The notes under the pieces are model-generated. The model had not been told where the DNA came from and searched no databases. It saw nothing but the letters and a program-made list of their open reading frames with translations. The position numbers and the translations under genes were made by a program. Of a stretch of 64,000 nt of DNA, positions 9,861-21,264 are shown in pieces. Source of the DNA: Mesostigma viride (Eukaryota > Streptophyta > Mesostigmatophyceae > Mesostigmatales > Mesostigmataceae); contig RPFO01000130.1 in NCBI GenBank assembly GCA_009746045.1, positions 62,001 to 126,000 on the forward strand, read 5' to 3'. The first letter of the stretch is position 1. Every line of letters starts with the position of its first letter.

Positions 9861-12800
9861 GAGCGTGGCCAGCCTTGTATCTATGTGCATAGCAATAACG
9901 ATGGTAGCCCTAACATGCCTAAGCAGCATTTTCTATTTTTCTCCCAGTTTAGAGTGTAAGGTTGATGCCAACCAAGCTAATCAACACTACAACACCTCCT
10001 AAGCTGCCCTACCCAGCATGGGCAACAAACAGGGACTATGGAGGGCAAGGAATCAAGTATAGGATTATTATGGTATGCATAGCTTGCATGCAGCCAACTA
10101 TGTCAACCATGGTTGGCTCAGCACAATGTAGTTTTGTCACATCATCATAACAAGGGAAAGCTCAAATAAACCAATAGTGGCAGCTATCTACATGCAGTCA
10201 CACAAATGCAATATCTCCAAAATGGGCATCACAATAAACATCCTTCCCTGAATGATAAAATGCAAAGAAAGCTTCGGCGGCCGTGCAGCTTCTGAGCGCT
10301 GTCATGCCGCTGCGAAGAAAGGGTGCGTCACTCTAACACAACAAGAAGCGTCCATACGCACAAAATCCTTGCCAAAACACGTTTTATGAAATCCCGTGAA
10401 CCTTCCCGAGAAGCCATAGGCCAACATTATCGCAAGCCAACCCCCTTTCAGGGTCCCAAAACCACCTGGCAGGGTGCCAAAATACCAATATTTACCCCCT
10501 GAAAAGGCTTTCTCACTACCTGAGGGAGACCCAGCGAAAAATTATGCAATTAACAACATATATCCATTGCCTATTCAATTTAAATAGCAAAACCAGCAGT
10601 AAATAGGGGGTTACCTTGCGAAGCCGTAGGCTGCGACTGAAGCGTTCCTGACCACAACATTAACAAAAACAACCCAAGGCTGCCAGGTATGCGACAACAC
10701 GACGGCAAGAAACGGCAAACTAGCTTGCGGAAACTGCCCATAAAGAGCGCAAAAGACTTTCGAACGACGAGTTAACCCATAGTCCGGGAATGGGTTTTTG
10801 GCATTTTTAGACCCCTGAAAATGGAAAAAATAATAACAGTCCACAACTCCAAATACCCCCAACCAAGGTGCTAGGAGTATCTATACGTCAAGGGCTTTCA
10901 CAATATGCAATAATATCCCGAGTCCATTCAGTTCTTTGCAAGATATTTACTGCCAAAGTTGGACAAAAGACGATCATTTTCAGGTAAGCAAAATCCCCTT
11001 AGATAATAACACCCACTTGGAGGGTCAGGAACCTCAATATTAACATTGGACAATTTCATTGGATAGTGCCACCATGCTTTCCTTGGGTCAGACCGCACGG
11101 ATAGCCCATCTGACCTATATAATGCGCTCACTTACGTGTGTGGGTTACGCGCGCGTAAGCAGCCATCCATGAAATGCCACACAGTTATGCATTGTATACA
11201 GCCACATAGGACTGTAAAAAGTGCTGGGAAACAAAGAAGTGCTAAACCAGCACTGACGGAATGGCATCCTCCAAAGAAACACCACAAACTGAGCAGATTT
11301 GGGGCTAATAGCACTCATACAGCAGGCATGGAAACCTGCTGCAAGAGGCACTGATGGCACTCGTGTAAAATCGATGCATAAACGACAGATTCCCGTGCAA
11401 ACGACATGCAAACACGTTGCCGTACCTGGCTTGATCACGACCTTTCCGGGTTCTGCTGGCCGGGACCCTCATATCTCACACTGGCTAATGCTTTCCAGGC
11501 ATAGGCCGCCATAGCCGCATAGTGAATGCATCCGACATGATTACCAGGTTGATGTTCTGTGCAAAGATGACCTATAAACGCATCCGAATTCACAGGGACG
11601 CTGCTGCGGATGTCCCGTACCAAAACTGGGTGCTCGGGCTGGCGCAGACTGCTGGGCCATAATGAAGAAAATCGAAATATGGCATGCCATTACTGTACTC
11701 ATCTGGTACTGACGACCAAGAAAGCAGTAATTTCCTACCTGTATTTTACCAATGCCATCCCATCTGGCCACCCCTGACCTACGAAAATCACGCATCATCA
11801 TTCTGAGCAACATTCTGAACCATTACAAGCCGCGAGACGCAAAATTTCCTTGATAACGGCACGCTAGCAGCCATATCTCGTTACGCGCGCGCGAGTGAAA
11901 ATTTCCCGCCAAAGTCACGTGATACTGTCTCAATACACGTTGTATTTACCAGGCTATGGCGAATACTACCCCAAAACCTATGCATCACCTTTGTCCTTAA
12001 GTGTTCCCAGACCCACCGGACCACTGACATCCGTCACAGGTGGCGCGGCGCTCCGGGAATTGAGCGCCGCGCCACCAGGAGTCAAACATGTGCGATATAT
12101 CGCACTGTTTCCGGACTATGGAAGGAAGCACTTATAGCACATAACATTCGCCACAAATCTATGCCAGTTGCCCTCGTAAATCCCTCGCCCAGGCGCGCAA
12201 CAATGACCGGGCTTACATGGGCAGGTCAGGCACCCACTGCGCAGGCCTGAATAATTACCTACCGATAATTGCCGAAAACTTGGCGAAAAGCACCCATTTG
12301 GTTTAGAATTCGATGCTACCGATATTAAGGGGAGGGGACACCCCTAAAGGGCACTTTTCTGGAAACCATACCGATGCATCTGCTGAAAATCCAATTATGG
12401 TTGGGGTCCATAAGTATGATTAAAAAAAAAATTCCAGCCACTTGGGGGGGCTACTAGCCCCCACCATATGCCAGTTATGCGCTAAAATTAGAAAACGAAG
12501 CTATTTTTTGCCTATTTTCCCTAGGACAATGGACAAACATATTGGGACCAAATCACATATTCCCACATAGTTCCCCCACTTTTGAGAATTTCTACACCTT
12601 TGTACCTAATTTTGAGCACAAAGTAATCATGTTTAGGCACATTGATGGATTTTCCCGCAAAAAGGGTACTTTTTCCACACAAAAAAATACATCAAATCAT
12701 AAACACATGGAATAGTGCCAAATCATATATTCCCAAATATTAGAGGTGGGGGGACATGCAGCCCCAAATTTTCAGGTCATTCTGACAAGCGCAGCCCTAT

Positions 12801-14425
12801 TTGATGGATATTCCTAGATGCCACCTGTGATGACGCTGACGGAGGTTTCAGCTAGTATTTAACCACACTAACACCCCCTTATACATCCAAGCCACGTGAA
12901 AACTGGCCAAACCACATACTACCATCCTCTGCACATATGGTACCTCCTATGTTCAAGGTTTGACGACGTTCTGACAAGAACTGCCCAAGTTACAACCATT
13001 CCAAGACGGCCACCCATGTAGACACTACAAGGAAATTAGAGTAACCATTCAGCCAATCTAGCACCTCCTTCTTCATCAAAGACATCTGCAAACTGACCAA
13101 AGCACACATAATTAACTCTTGCACGCTGACAACAACACATGCTCAAGGTTGGGGGTCATTGTGACAAGTACTACTCAAGTTGATGGGTTTCCTATATGAC
13201 CACCTGACAAGGCGCTAAGGACCACCTAAGTAAGCAGGTAAACACAATGCCACTTCATATGCCATCCAACATGCACCAAAACCATGCTGAGTATGTTTAC
13301 AAACTACAAAGGGGTGGCCACGCACCTCATATGTCTTCATCATCCCTCCATCATGGCCAGCCTTGTAAATATGTGCATAGCTTTGACGATGGTAGCCCTA
13401 ACATGCCTAAGCAGCATTTCCTATGTTTCTCCCAGGTTAGAGTGTAAGGTTGATGCCTACCAAGCTAATCAACTCAACAACACCTCCTAAACTGTCCTCC
13501 CCGGCATGGATGATAAACTATGACTATGGAGGGCAAGGAACCAAGTAGGAACATGGTATGTATAGCTTGCATGCAGTCATGCATGTCAACCATGGTTGGC
13601 TCAGCACATGGTAGTCTTGTCACATCATCATAACAAAGGAAAGCTCAAACAACCATTGGTGCCAGCTATCTACATGCAGTCACACAAATGCAATATCTCC
13701 AACATCATCATCACTAAAACACTTCCCTGCACGATAAAATGCAAAGAAACCATTGGCGGCCCTTCAGCGCATCATTGCTGTGATGCCGCTGCGGCCTGCG
13801 AAGAGAGGGTGCGTCACTCTCAAACAACAAGAAGCGTCCATACGCACAACATCCTTGCCGGAACACGCTTTATGAAATGCCTTTTACCTTCCCGAAGAGC
13901 TAAGGCTGGGACTGAAGCGGCCCTGATCACGACATGAACGAAAACAATCTAAAGCTGCCAGGTATTCGACAACACAACGGCAAGCGACGGCGAGCTAGCT
14001 GGCGGCAACTGCCCAAAAAGAACGCAATACCCCTCAAACGATGAGCTCATAGAAGAAAGCACTGATAGCAGATAACATTCACGACAAATCTGTACCTTGC
14101 CCTCGTAAATCCCTCGCCCAGGCGCGCAACAGCAGCCGTTCTTCCATGGACAGGTCAGACACGCACTGCGCAGGTCTGAACAATTACTTACCGATAATGG
14201 CCGAAAATCTGGCAAAAAGCACCAGATCGGTTTAGAATTCGATGCAACCGATATTAGTGCCTGCTTCACGGTCAGAACAACCCCCAAAACCGCGATTTTA
14301 CAGCCGCTATCATGAATACTAACTCATTCCGCGCGACCAAAAAATTCAGATTACCCGATACCCCCCCATGCCGATGGCATAAAAAAACAACAGCGATATT
14401 GTAAACCAGCTTATTTCCGCCACAA

Positions 14426-14640
14426 TTGGTGAGCTATGCTCATTTTATCTATGACTAACCTGCTGAGCGGAAAATGCAACGCCATATAGCACAAAAGAAA
14501 AAAATTAATTTCAGAAAAAATATATATTTTTCGTGCTGGCACCTGTACCCCAGCCACCCACGTAGGGGTTGGTTGGACAGGTGGTTGCTATGAAAGGTGG
14601 GCTTCCGTTCTAGGGAAGCAGGTTGTTTCTTTTGCCTGAG
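14426..14640 (+). repeat. DIRS-1 left terminal repeat A1
   Basis: This is about 215 bp, nearly identical to 19328-19536 and to 62257-62460. It starts at the exact point where TTAA element B is interrupted. It contains an AT-rich tract, the word GCAGGTTGTTTCTTTTGCCT at its end, and a start motif CTCATTTTATCTATGAC shared with the split-repeat element at 6658. It probably includes the promoter and recombination site. Confidence 0.8.
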
Positions 14641-14705
14641 AACCTCACGTGACCACATCACAAAAAACAAAACGCAAGATAACACATCAAGCATTATAAC
14701 CCACC

Positions 14706-15806
14706 ATGACCTCAGTGACAGCCCCAGACCGGAATTTCATATAGTGAAACTCAAGCAAGCAGCCAAGAAGGGATGCACCCTAAAGGAGGCCGCCACTGCC
14801 AGAAGATCCTAGGGAAGGGGGTTTGGCTAGAGCGGATCCAGAAGCTCACTCAGGGGCGTGCCAAGAACGTCATGGACGTACTGGAGGAAAGGGGGTTTGT
14901 CAGCGACTGGGATGGGGAGGAGGCCGTGGCCGATGTGCTAGCAGCGCAACTGGGGGAGGCTATTGCAGAGCCGGATCCACCAGTGTCAGCAGGTGCGGTG
15001 GGAACTGGGGGTGTTCCCCCTTCGGCAGGTGGAAGCGGAGGGGCGGGGCATGGTGGAGCGGCCGCTGGGGAGGAGGATGGCGCCCCTGGGGCGATCGACC
15101 AGGCTGTGGCGGACCTAGACCGAAACATAGGTCGGCTGCTGGGGACCGAGACGGGCTATGCAACGCCAGCTGGAGGGCTTCCATCCCGGCCGGGCAACGC
15201 CCGCACTGGCGGAGATATTGGCGACCTGATAGCGGCCATGTCGAAGCTGCTGGACCAGGCAAAGACTCCAGTGGCTGCAAGCCCAGCCGCAGCGACGACT
15301 GCTGGCAGGCTGGCGCGCACGAAGGGGGTGGCGCTGAGCTGGCATGCAGTGCCGGTCCTGCTGAGCAACATGCTGGAGGCGGTGCTGCCGGGGATGCTGG
15401 ACTACGCGGAGAGCGTGGGGGGGAAGTCCATCCGTGCATCGTTAATGCTGACGATGCACGGCAGCTCAGCCAGCGGGGAGAGGCGGATGCTGCTCCTGCA
15501 GATGGCAGGAATTCTGGACACGATGGTGACAGAATTTGGCTACTGGGCCACGCCACGCTCCGAAGTAATTCTGGAGCTGGCAGCAGCCGAGTACCTGGCA
15601 AAGCTGATCACGGCATGCCAGCTGGTGGATGTGGGGTCGACGGGTGGAAGGGGACTCCGTCGGCAATGCTGCCATTCCAGGAGGGTGGAGCAATGCTGGC
15701 GTCTCCGGCGGTGCGGGCGGCGATGAGCATGGGGAAGCTGCAGCACAAGCTGGAGCAGGGTCCCGGCAAGAAGGGGCAGGGCGGCCCGTCCAACAACAAC
15801 AAGTGA
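14706..15806 (+). pseudogene. DIRS-1 gag-like ORF, frameshifted
   Basis: The start ATG at 14706 sits in a good context (CCACCATGA), as in the relative at 62530. The copy is stopped almost at once (ATA TAG near 14742), then resumes in a long frame 14773-15726 and switches frame near 15640 to finish GKLQHKLEQGPGKKGQG at 15806. Features are a helical N-terminal region (KILGKGVWLERIQKL), an acidic Ala/Gly-rich low-complexity linker (residues about 70-115), a second helical part (LLSNMLEAVLPGMLDYAES), and a Gly/Lys/Asn tail. No CCHC zinc knuckle is present, which is usual for the first ORF of DIRS elements. It would package element RNA; that role is inferred from position. Confidence 0.7.
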
Positions 15807-16002
15807 GGGAGCGGTGCCTTCTTCCACTACCTCTTCCAGCACCCCTGCCACCTCGTGACTGGTGGCAGCAGGTACGCTCAGGCCGTAGGCGCGATAGGAT
15901 GAGTCGGGCTTTTAATGCTCGCACACTAGCCTGTCAGACGGTTAGGGCGTTAAACTGGATGGGGGGGGGGGGCGAGACCCGCCTGCTGTAGATTCAGCCC
16001 GT

Positions 16003-17203
16003 GTGCCCGGGCCTCTGCAGCAGGCGGCCCTAGATGGGATCGATGATGCTTGCAGGTCCTTTGTCCGCCGGAACGGTGGTTCCGTAGCGGCAATGGCAGG
16101 ATCTGTAGTGGATGGGGGTGAATATGCTGAAGGAGCCCCTTACGAACCGTTAGTGGCCGCACGCTTGGCCTTGCCTGGTCCGGGGGAAGGTGGCCAAGTG
16201 GATGTGCTGAACTTACTACCCCCTCTTGGGGAGCAATTTTGAATGATGAGAGTAGGATGGTACGGACGCTGAGCCCAGCAGAGCGGATCTTGCAGAAGTC
16301 GATGCGGATCTCGCGGGGGTGTAGCATGGAGGAGTTCGCGCGGGTTTGCACGGTGTGTGTGGAGAGGGGGATTTTGGGTGGATTTTTTGAGGAGGAGCCG
16401 CCTATGGTGAACGGTACTTTTGGGGTCGGAAAGCCCGACGGCCGTATACGGCTGATTGTGGACAACCGGCGTGGCAACATGCCACTACCAGATCCTATGC
16501 CCGCTTTTTTACCACACCTTGGCGTGATTTGCGATTTGCCCACGCGCGCTGGGGAGGATGTTTTTGGGGGCGTATCAGATTTGGATTCGTACTACAACAG
16601 ACTCCGCCTGCCAGTTTGGATGCGGCGGTACTGTGCGTGGATGCCGGTGTGGTCGGATCTGGTGGGCCTGAGTGGGGCTCGTCGGAAGGTGTGGCCGTGG
16701 ATGTTGTGCTGGCCAATGGGCAACAAGCTGGCCGTCGCGTGGCCCAGTGTGTGCATCAGTCTGTGTTGTACCGCTGTGGCCCCAAGCCGCCGTTGGAGGC
16801 TAGTCGTGGGCTGAGCATCAACATGTCCGCGCTGATCCTGGTGGCGGAGGCCAACGAGGCGGGGGAGACCGTCCGGCTGAGGCTGGAGGAGGACCCTGCT
16901 GCGCCCTTGGCGCCCTCGCCGTGCTTCGAATCTCGGCAGGATCTGGAAGGTATGCATGCTGTGACGATCGATGACCTCCATTTCACCCACTGTGCGTCGG
17001 TGGATGGGGTGAATCAGCAGCTAGATCGTGTTCAGGCTGCCTACGCCGCTGTTGGGCTGGTGCAGAAGTCTGACAAGGTGGTACGGGCGACAGCAGAGCA
17101 GACTGGTGTGCAGGCGGTGGGGTCATTCACCAAAGAGATGGTGACGTGGTGCCTGTTCCTGAGCGTGTGGTGGCAGTTATCGCTGCTACTCATAGAATCT
17201 TAG
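16003..17203 (+). pseudogene. DIRS-1 reverse transcriptase, frameshifted
   Basis: The frame begins MPGPLQQAALDGIDDACRSF (16003-16242), continues at 16239-16814, and shifts near 16690 to the frame of 16529-17203. Recognisable motifs are GVGKPDGRIRLIVDNRRGN (fingers, motif 1/2), SDLDSYYNRL (motif A, catalytic Asp), an AMGxxxAV-like motif B split by the frameshift, and VTIDDLHF (motif C, the two catalytic Asp). This variant IDD box in place of YMDD is typical for DIRS-group enzymes. The polymerase copies element RNA into DNA. Two frame changes in 1.2 kb mean the copy is dead unless programmed shifting occurs. Confidence 0.8.
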
Positions 17204-18126
17204 ATCGCGGGTTTACATACTACCGCGAACTTAGTTCTGTGCTTGGGAAGTGGGTGTGGATGCATCTGCTGTGCCGCCCCATGCTTTCGGTGTGGTCTGA
17301 GACGTACCGGCTGCTAGCAGCCATGAATGCCTCCCTGCCTGGGCGCCGCTGGCGCCTCCCTGCGGGGGCCCGCCAGGAGCTTCAGGCGGCGATCGACCTG
17401 GCCCCCTTTTTGAGGGCGGCCAGGGCCCGGCCCCTTTCTGACCGGGTCGTCGCAAGTGATGCGAGCGGCTCCGGCGGTGGGGTGGTCTACAGGGACCTGC
17501 CTGGGGCCGATTGTGCCCGGCTGGCGACCCGGCGCGAAGCGCGGGGGTGGCGGACGACAGCTTTAACGTCTGGGGAGGACTGGGACCTGGAGCGCATGGA
17601 GGAGGGGGACTACAGCCTGCTGGATAGTGGCCACTGGCGTACGGCACTGTCCTACCGGTGGCGGGGGCAGCCTAACCACATCAACGTCAAGGAGGCGATT
17701 GCTGCGACACAGGGGGTCGAGTGGTCGTGCCGGACCAAGGCGTGTCGAGGTAAGCGAGTCGTCCGGCTCGTAGACTCCAGTGCTGTGGTGGGGGCGTTTG
17801 TCAGAGGGCGGTCGTCTTCCTACCGCCTCAACCAGCTGGTTCGACGCTACTGCGCTCTGTCACTGGCTGGCGACATGCAGAGCCACTGGGTCTGGGTGGC
17901 TACCGACCACAACCCAGCTGACAAGGCCAGTCGGCGTGGCGCTTGGATTCCTGACTTGACCCGGTGTGGTGACGTGCATCCCAACCCTGGGCCTGAGGGG
18001 GCGCGACGCCCTCGGGACTTGGCACTTTTGGAGGGCACAGTCAACCCTGTGTCTACCTTGCCAGCGTACCGGCGCGGCGGCTGTCTACGTGGCGTGGGCG
18101 CCACCTGGCCCTGTCGACCCAGCTGA
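17146..18126 (+). CDS. DIRS-1 RT thumb plus RNase H domain
   Basis: A 326-residue open frame continues the reverse transcriptase. It starts with the thumb/connection (ILDRGFTYYRELSSVLGKW). The RNase H residues are in order: VVASDASGSGGGVV (first Asp), HINVKEAIAA (Glu), VVRLVDSSAVVGAF (Asp) and WVATDHNPADKASR (last Asp). All four acidic residues are in place, so this domain looks chemically intact. RNase H removes RNA from the RNA-DNA hybrid during element copying. The tail (HPNPGPEGARRP) overlaps the start of the recombinase frame by about 160 nt, a layout common in DIRS elements, where the two are read in different frames. Confidence 0.8.
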   Translation: MVPVPERVVAVIAATHRILDRGFTYYRELSSVLGKWVWMHLLCRPMLSVWSETYRLLAAMNASLPGRRWRLPAGARQELQAAIDLAPFLRAARARPLSDRVVASDASGSGGGVVYRDLPGADCARLATRREARGWRTTALTSGEDWDLERMEEGDYSLLDSGHWRTALSYRWRGQPNHINVKEAIAATQGVEWSCRTKACRGKRVVRLVDSSAVVGAFVRGRSSSYRLNQLVRRYCALSLAGDMQSHWVWVATDHNPADKASRRGAWIPDLTRCGDVHPNPGPEGARRPRDLALLEGTVNPVSTLPAYRRGGCLRGVGATWPCRPS

Positions 18127-18926
18127 CGCGGAAGCCATTTTCTGTGAGTGGATTTCTGCTGTCTACCATGCCAGAGGCGGGCGGGGGCGTACCTTATGCC
18201 AGCATGCCAAGGCCTGTCTGCACCTGTACTACCCCGACATTGTTCGGAATTGGGTACTGGCGGACCGCCTGCTAGCAGGTTGGCAGCGGCTTGTTCCGGC
18301 TGTCAGCCCTCCGCCTATGCCCTGGCGCCTTTGCTATTTCACTGCCCTGTTGCTAGTTTCACGTCGACAGGTGCATTTGAGTGCGTTGATTATTATTGCT
18401 TTCCAGCAGTATTTACGCATTAGCGAGGCGCTAGGGCTGCGGGTTCGGGATGTGGCTCATCCCGGCCACCCCCTTCTCGAGCCAGGGCCCATGGTCGGTG
18501 CCCTTGTGCTGCGCAACCCCAAAACTGCGCAGGGGGCGGCCCAGCACGTCCTCGTCCGGGATCCACTTTCTTTGTGGCTCCTGCGACGTCTGACGGCTGG
18601 CCAGCCCCCGGATGCACTCCTCTTTCGGGCTTAACGTACAGCCAGGCTAGGCAGCAGTGGGAGGCTGTGCAGGCCCGCATGGGCATCCCAGGGATGTTTT
18701 CTTTTCACAGCCTCCGGCATGGGGGGGGACGCACGACGCCATCGCTGGCGAGTCGCCGGAGGCCATCCAGCTGCGCGGCCGGTGGGCTTCGGCCCTCTCG
18801 GTCACGCGCTACATTGGCCTCCACCGCAGCCTCCTGGGGCGCGACATCCCACCCGCCCTCTGGGCTCAGGCCCTGGGTTTTGACCCAGCGGCTTTCCGGC
18901 GCCACTTCGGTGGCGTCGAGTTTTGA
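17966..18926 (+). pseudogene. DIRS-1 tyrosine recombinase, two frameshifts
   Basis: The frame 17966-18634 holds the SAM-like core-binding part and the first catalytic Arg in QQYLRISEALGLRVRDV. It then leaves frame at 'gggcttaacgta' near 18630. The next part has FSFHSLRHGG, which carries the His-x-x-Arg pair, and shifts again at a run of eight G (18721-18728). The last part has AIQLRGRWASALSVTRYIGLH, with the Gly-Arg-Trp site and the nucleophile Tyr. So all catalytic residues of a phage-integrase-type recombinase are still encoded, but in three frames. The enzyme would join circular DNA copies into the genome. Homopolymer slippage or a sequencing error at the G run could explain the second shift. 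Confidence 0.8.
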
Positions 18927-19327
18927 CGTCCTCCTGTTTTTATCTCTCGTCTTTTAGCTATCAACTGACCTCACCCTTGTGTGGGAGGTCAGGGGGGAAA
19001 TGGTTTAACTAACCCGAGGGTGAACCTGGGTTGGGACAAAGTACCCCCATAGCTAGGTAGTTTAAGTTTTCTTTTTTGCATGTCCTACGTATTTTCGGCT
19101 GTTAGCCATGTAAGGAGATGTGGGTAGAGCAGGGGCACAGCTGCTGTGGGCTGGCCCTGCAAATTCACATAGTGTGCTCACCCTATAGCATACAGATGGC
19201 CGTATTGCCATCTGGTAGACATGTCTGTGTTATTCCACCGTATAGAGCTAGCACACATATTGTAATAAATTTGATGTTTTGTGGTGATGCATGCACTACG
19301 CAAAGCAAAGCAAGGCCAGAAAAGGAT
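18927..19327 (+). other. DIRS-1 3' non-coding region
   Basis: The region lies between the recombinase stop and A2. It has a short hairpin-forming stretch (cctcacccttgtgtgggagg near 18970) and no frame of note. It should contain the B1 part of the split repeat, but with only about 30 bp of B2 visible I could not delimit it. Confidence 0.5.
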
Positions 19328-19565
19328 TTGGTGAGCTGTGCTCATTTTATCCATGACTAACATGCTGAGCGGAGAATGCAACGCCGTATAGCACAAAAGA
19401 AAAAATAATTTTCAAAAAAAAAAAATTTTTTGTGCTGGCACTTGTACCCCAGCCACCCACGTAGGGGTTGGTTGGACAGGTGGTTGCTATAAAAGGTGGG
19501 CTTCCATTCTAGGGAAGCAGGTTGTTTCTTTTGCCTCCCACCCACCCACCCTGGCAAAAGGGGGT
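19328..19565 (+). repeat. DIRS-1 right repeat A2 and short B2
   Basis: A2 is 19328-19536. It is followed by CCCACCCACCCACCC and 'tggcaaaaggggg', and then TTAA element B resumes. The CCCA run sits exactly at the A2/B2 junction, the same place where the - strand split-repeat element (55327) carries a very long CCCA array. Confidence 0.7.
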
Positions 19566-20126
19566 AGAGCATAAACTCATCGCCTTTCAGACTCGAGTAA
19601 AATTTTTGCATTTCGCCTGCCCTAGTGTGGTAGTTTCGCCTGAACGCAGTCGCCATGGCCACTTCCGCAAGGGGTGCGCGCACCGTGCACGTGAAATTTG
19701 TGACCTTCGGTTCCGGCGCGAATTTTTTGGCGCGAAAAAATTCGGGGTTGTCCCGTCCCCTTAACGCCTCCTTCACGGTCACAAACCCCCCAGGAACCGT
19801 GAATATACTGCCGCTGTCATGAATTCTATTTCAATTCCCGCGACCAAAAAGTTCAGTTCCCCCCCCCTGCGGATGGCATAAAAATTCAAGAGCGATATTG
19901 TAACCAGCTGATTTCCACCACAAGCTAACATCATAAACTCATAATCTTTAACATTCGAGTAAAATTTCTGCATTTCGCTTGCCCTATAATGGCTGTTTTG
20001 CCTAAACGCAGTCGCCATGGCCACTTCCGCACGGGGTGCGCGCTCTGTCCACCCACTTTTTCACGGTACGGACGGTACCGCGAATTTTTCGGCGCCAAAA
20101 AATTTGCGGGTGTCCCGTCCCCTTAA

Positions 20127-20330
20127 TTGTATATTTGAGAACGGGAGTCCCACGCGTACTGCGTGTAGTCTCTTCACCGCTTCCCTGGTGGAGCCTACCG
20201 TTTTCCCTCTCTTGTTGATCCAAGGCTTTATGGCCATCCATCTGTATGGCAAAAGCTCGCTTGGTCGACATCCCAGCTTGCAAGCAGGTGTGCCTGTATG
20301 AATATAGACTATCTTGCATGCTTTTGAATC
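20127..20330 (+). repeat. LRR cassette copy 3, middle piece
   Basis: The cassette resumes after the nested TTAA elements with 'ttgtatatttgag', 'cccacgcgtactgcg' and the exon-like segment with 'cccagcttgcaagcaggtg'. It is lost at 'catgcttttgaat' (20318-20330), a word that returns as 'catgctattgaat' at 24966-24978, so 20331-24965 looks like a further insertion. Confidence 0.7.
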
Positions 20331-20358
20331 GGATTTCTTAGAAAATAGTTTTGTGTAG

Positions 20359-20808
20359 TGGCACGAGAGAGACCCCCGCAGGCAGCTGGGACAGCCGCTG
20401 GCTTTAAGTCCCGCCGGCTGCGCGAATGGCAGGAGTTAGACAATTAAGTCATGAATTAAACATGGGAAATTGTGGGCCGGCTGCCCTTGGTCAGGCCGCG
20501 CGCCGCTAGTCCTTCGGATCTAATACAGGATGTACGACATTGCTGCAAATCTGGCGTCACAGGACGGGTGATGTGACGGCCGCCACTTGTCAGTTGCCAT
20601 ATTATGTGACGAAAGCACTTTGCGTGGCAAGCCCTAGTGGGCTTTGAAACTAGGAGTAGGAATAGTTCAAAGCTAATGTATTCCGTTGGGAGTTTTTGAC
20701 GCAAGTCTGACGTTACACGGAAAGTGAATGACGTTTGTCAACGGCTGTCCTACTTGGCCGAAGGGGAATATAGCCAAACGCAGTTTGTCGTCTAGGTAGT
20801 TTCTTTCA
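20359..20808 (-). repeat. LTR-like direct repeat, copy at 20.4 kb
   Basis: It matches 24452-24902 over its whole length with scattered differences (cagctgggacagccgctggc, ttgtgggccggctgccc, gtcgtctaggtagtttcttt). It would be the 3' LTR for a - strand element. A short imperfect dyad (gccggctgcg/cgccggccgc region) lies near its + strand start. Confidence 0.65.
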
Positions 20809-21264
20809 CAATTTCGGCTGCGCCGACACCCAGTGCCGGCAGCAAAAAATGGCGGAACAAGAAATTTCCCAGCATCACACCTCTTTATGGTGTGGGGGTA
20901 GCACTGAATAATTATATTGCAGCAGCTGTTAATTTACCCACGCCTTGCTGGAGTGGTCGACTGGCTGCCAGATTTCCTGGACATTTGTTACGGTCTGGGT
21001 GGTCGCGTTTGTTCCGGCAAAGCTTTTGTTATTATGCGTTTTTAAGAAATACCGGCGGAGTAGTCTGAGTCATCCTTGCTGAGCTGTAACGAGCCGGCAA
21101 ATGCCACCATTGTCAAAGCGACTCAGCAGAGCCGGCTGGCTGTGGCGGAACATTGTACCTGGGGATGCTTGCACCCCGGGTCGGGTGGTTCCGTCATGCG
21201 CCGGCCTGCTTTCAACCGGCTCATACCTGAGGATGCTTGTACTCCGGGTTGCGCTGGTACAAGG
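20809..21264. other. Internal non-coding stretch of the LTR-like element
   Basis: No frame above 90 codons and no motif is seen. It ends with the 5-bp target duplication CAAGG (21260-21264) of the palindromic insertion. Confidence 0.4.

Larger units (their letters stand above)
14426..19565 (+). mobile_element. DIRS/PAT-type tyrosine-recombinase retrotransposon (DIRS-1 copy)
   Basis: A1 terminal repeat lies at 14426-14640 and A2 at 19328-19536, both starting TTGGTGAGCT and containing CTCATTTTAT with YATGAC. A short B2 end (19537-19565) has CCCACCC repeats. Between them, in order, are gag-like, reverse transcriptase, RNase H and tyrosine recombinase frames, which is the DIRS order. Element B reads across it from 'tttccgccacaa' to 'gcataaactcat' without a clear duplication, as expected of recombinase-mediated integration. 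All frames carry frameshifts, so this copy cannot act alone. A relative begins at 62257. Confidence 0.85.
12325..19764. mobile_element. TTAA-flanked (piggyBac-like) element B, nested in A
   Basis: This is a second member of the same family, inserted into element A at TTAA (12325-12328 and 19761-19764). Termini are GGGGAGGGGACACCC and the complement of GGGGACGGGACAACC. Element A reads continuously across it ('ccgata|ttaa' then 'cgcctccttcacggtc'), and B's own copy at 14240-14265 shows that target uninterrupted. B lacks about 1.3 kb that A has (A 10770-12115). Its own sequence is 12325-14425 plus about 19566-19764, interrupted by a DIRS element. No transposase frame is seen. Confidence 0.75.
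8846..20126. mobile_element. TTAA-flanked (piggyBac-like) element A, outer shell of a nested insertion
   Basis: The element is bounded by TTAA at 8846-8849 and 20123-20126. Its termini are inverted repeats GGGGACAGGACACCC (left) and the complement of GGGGACGGGACACCC (right). Cassette copy 2 (4590) and those near 49020 and 61250 show the site without the element. TTAA duplications with G-rich termini fit the piggyBac superfamily. Its own sequence is 8846-12324 plus 19765-20126 (about 3.8 kb); the rest is a second copy inserted at a TTAA. I find no transposase, so it is non-autonomous or decayed. The frames around 9796-10150 and - strand 10611-10862 are short and unrecognised. The left half carries a degenerate repeat of about 160-190 bp. 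Confidence 0.75.

Noticed and set aside
14850-15924. Several long - strand frames opposite the DIRS-1 gag region
   Set aside because: They are shadows of a G/C-rich + strand gene; the protein motifs and relatives are on the + strand.
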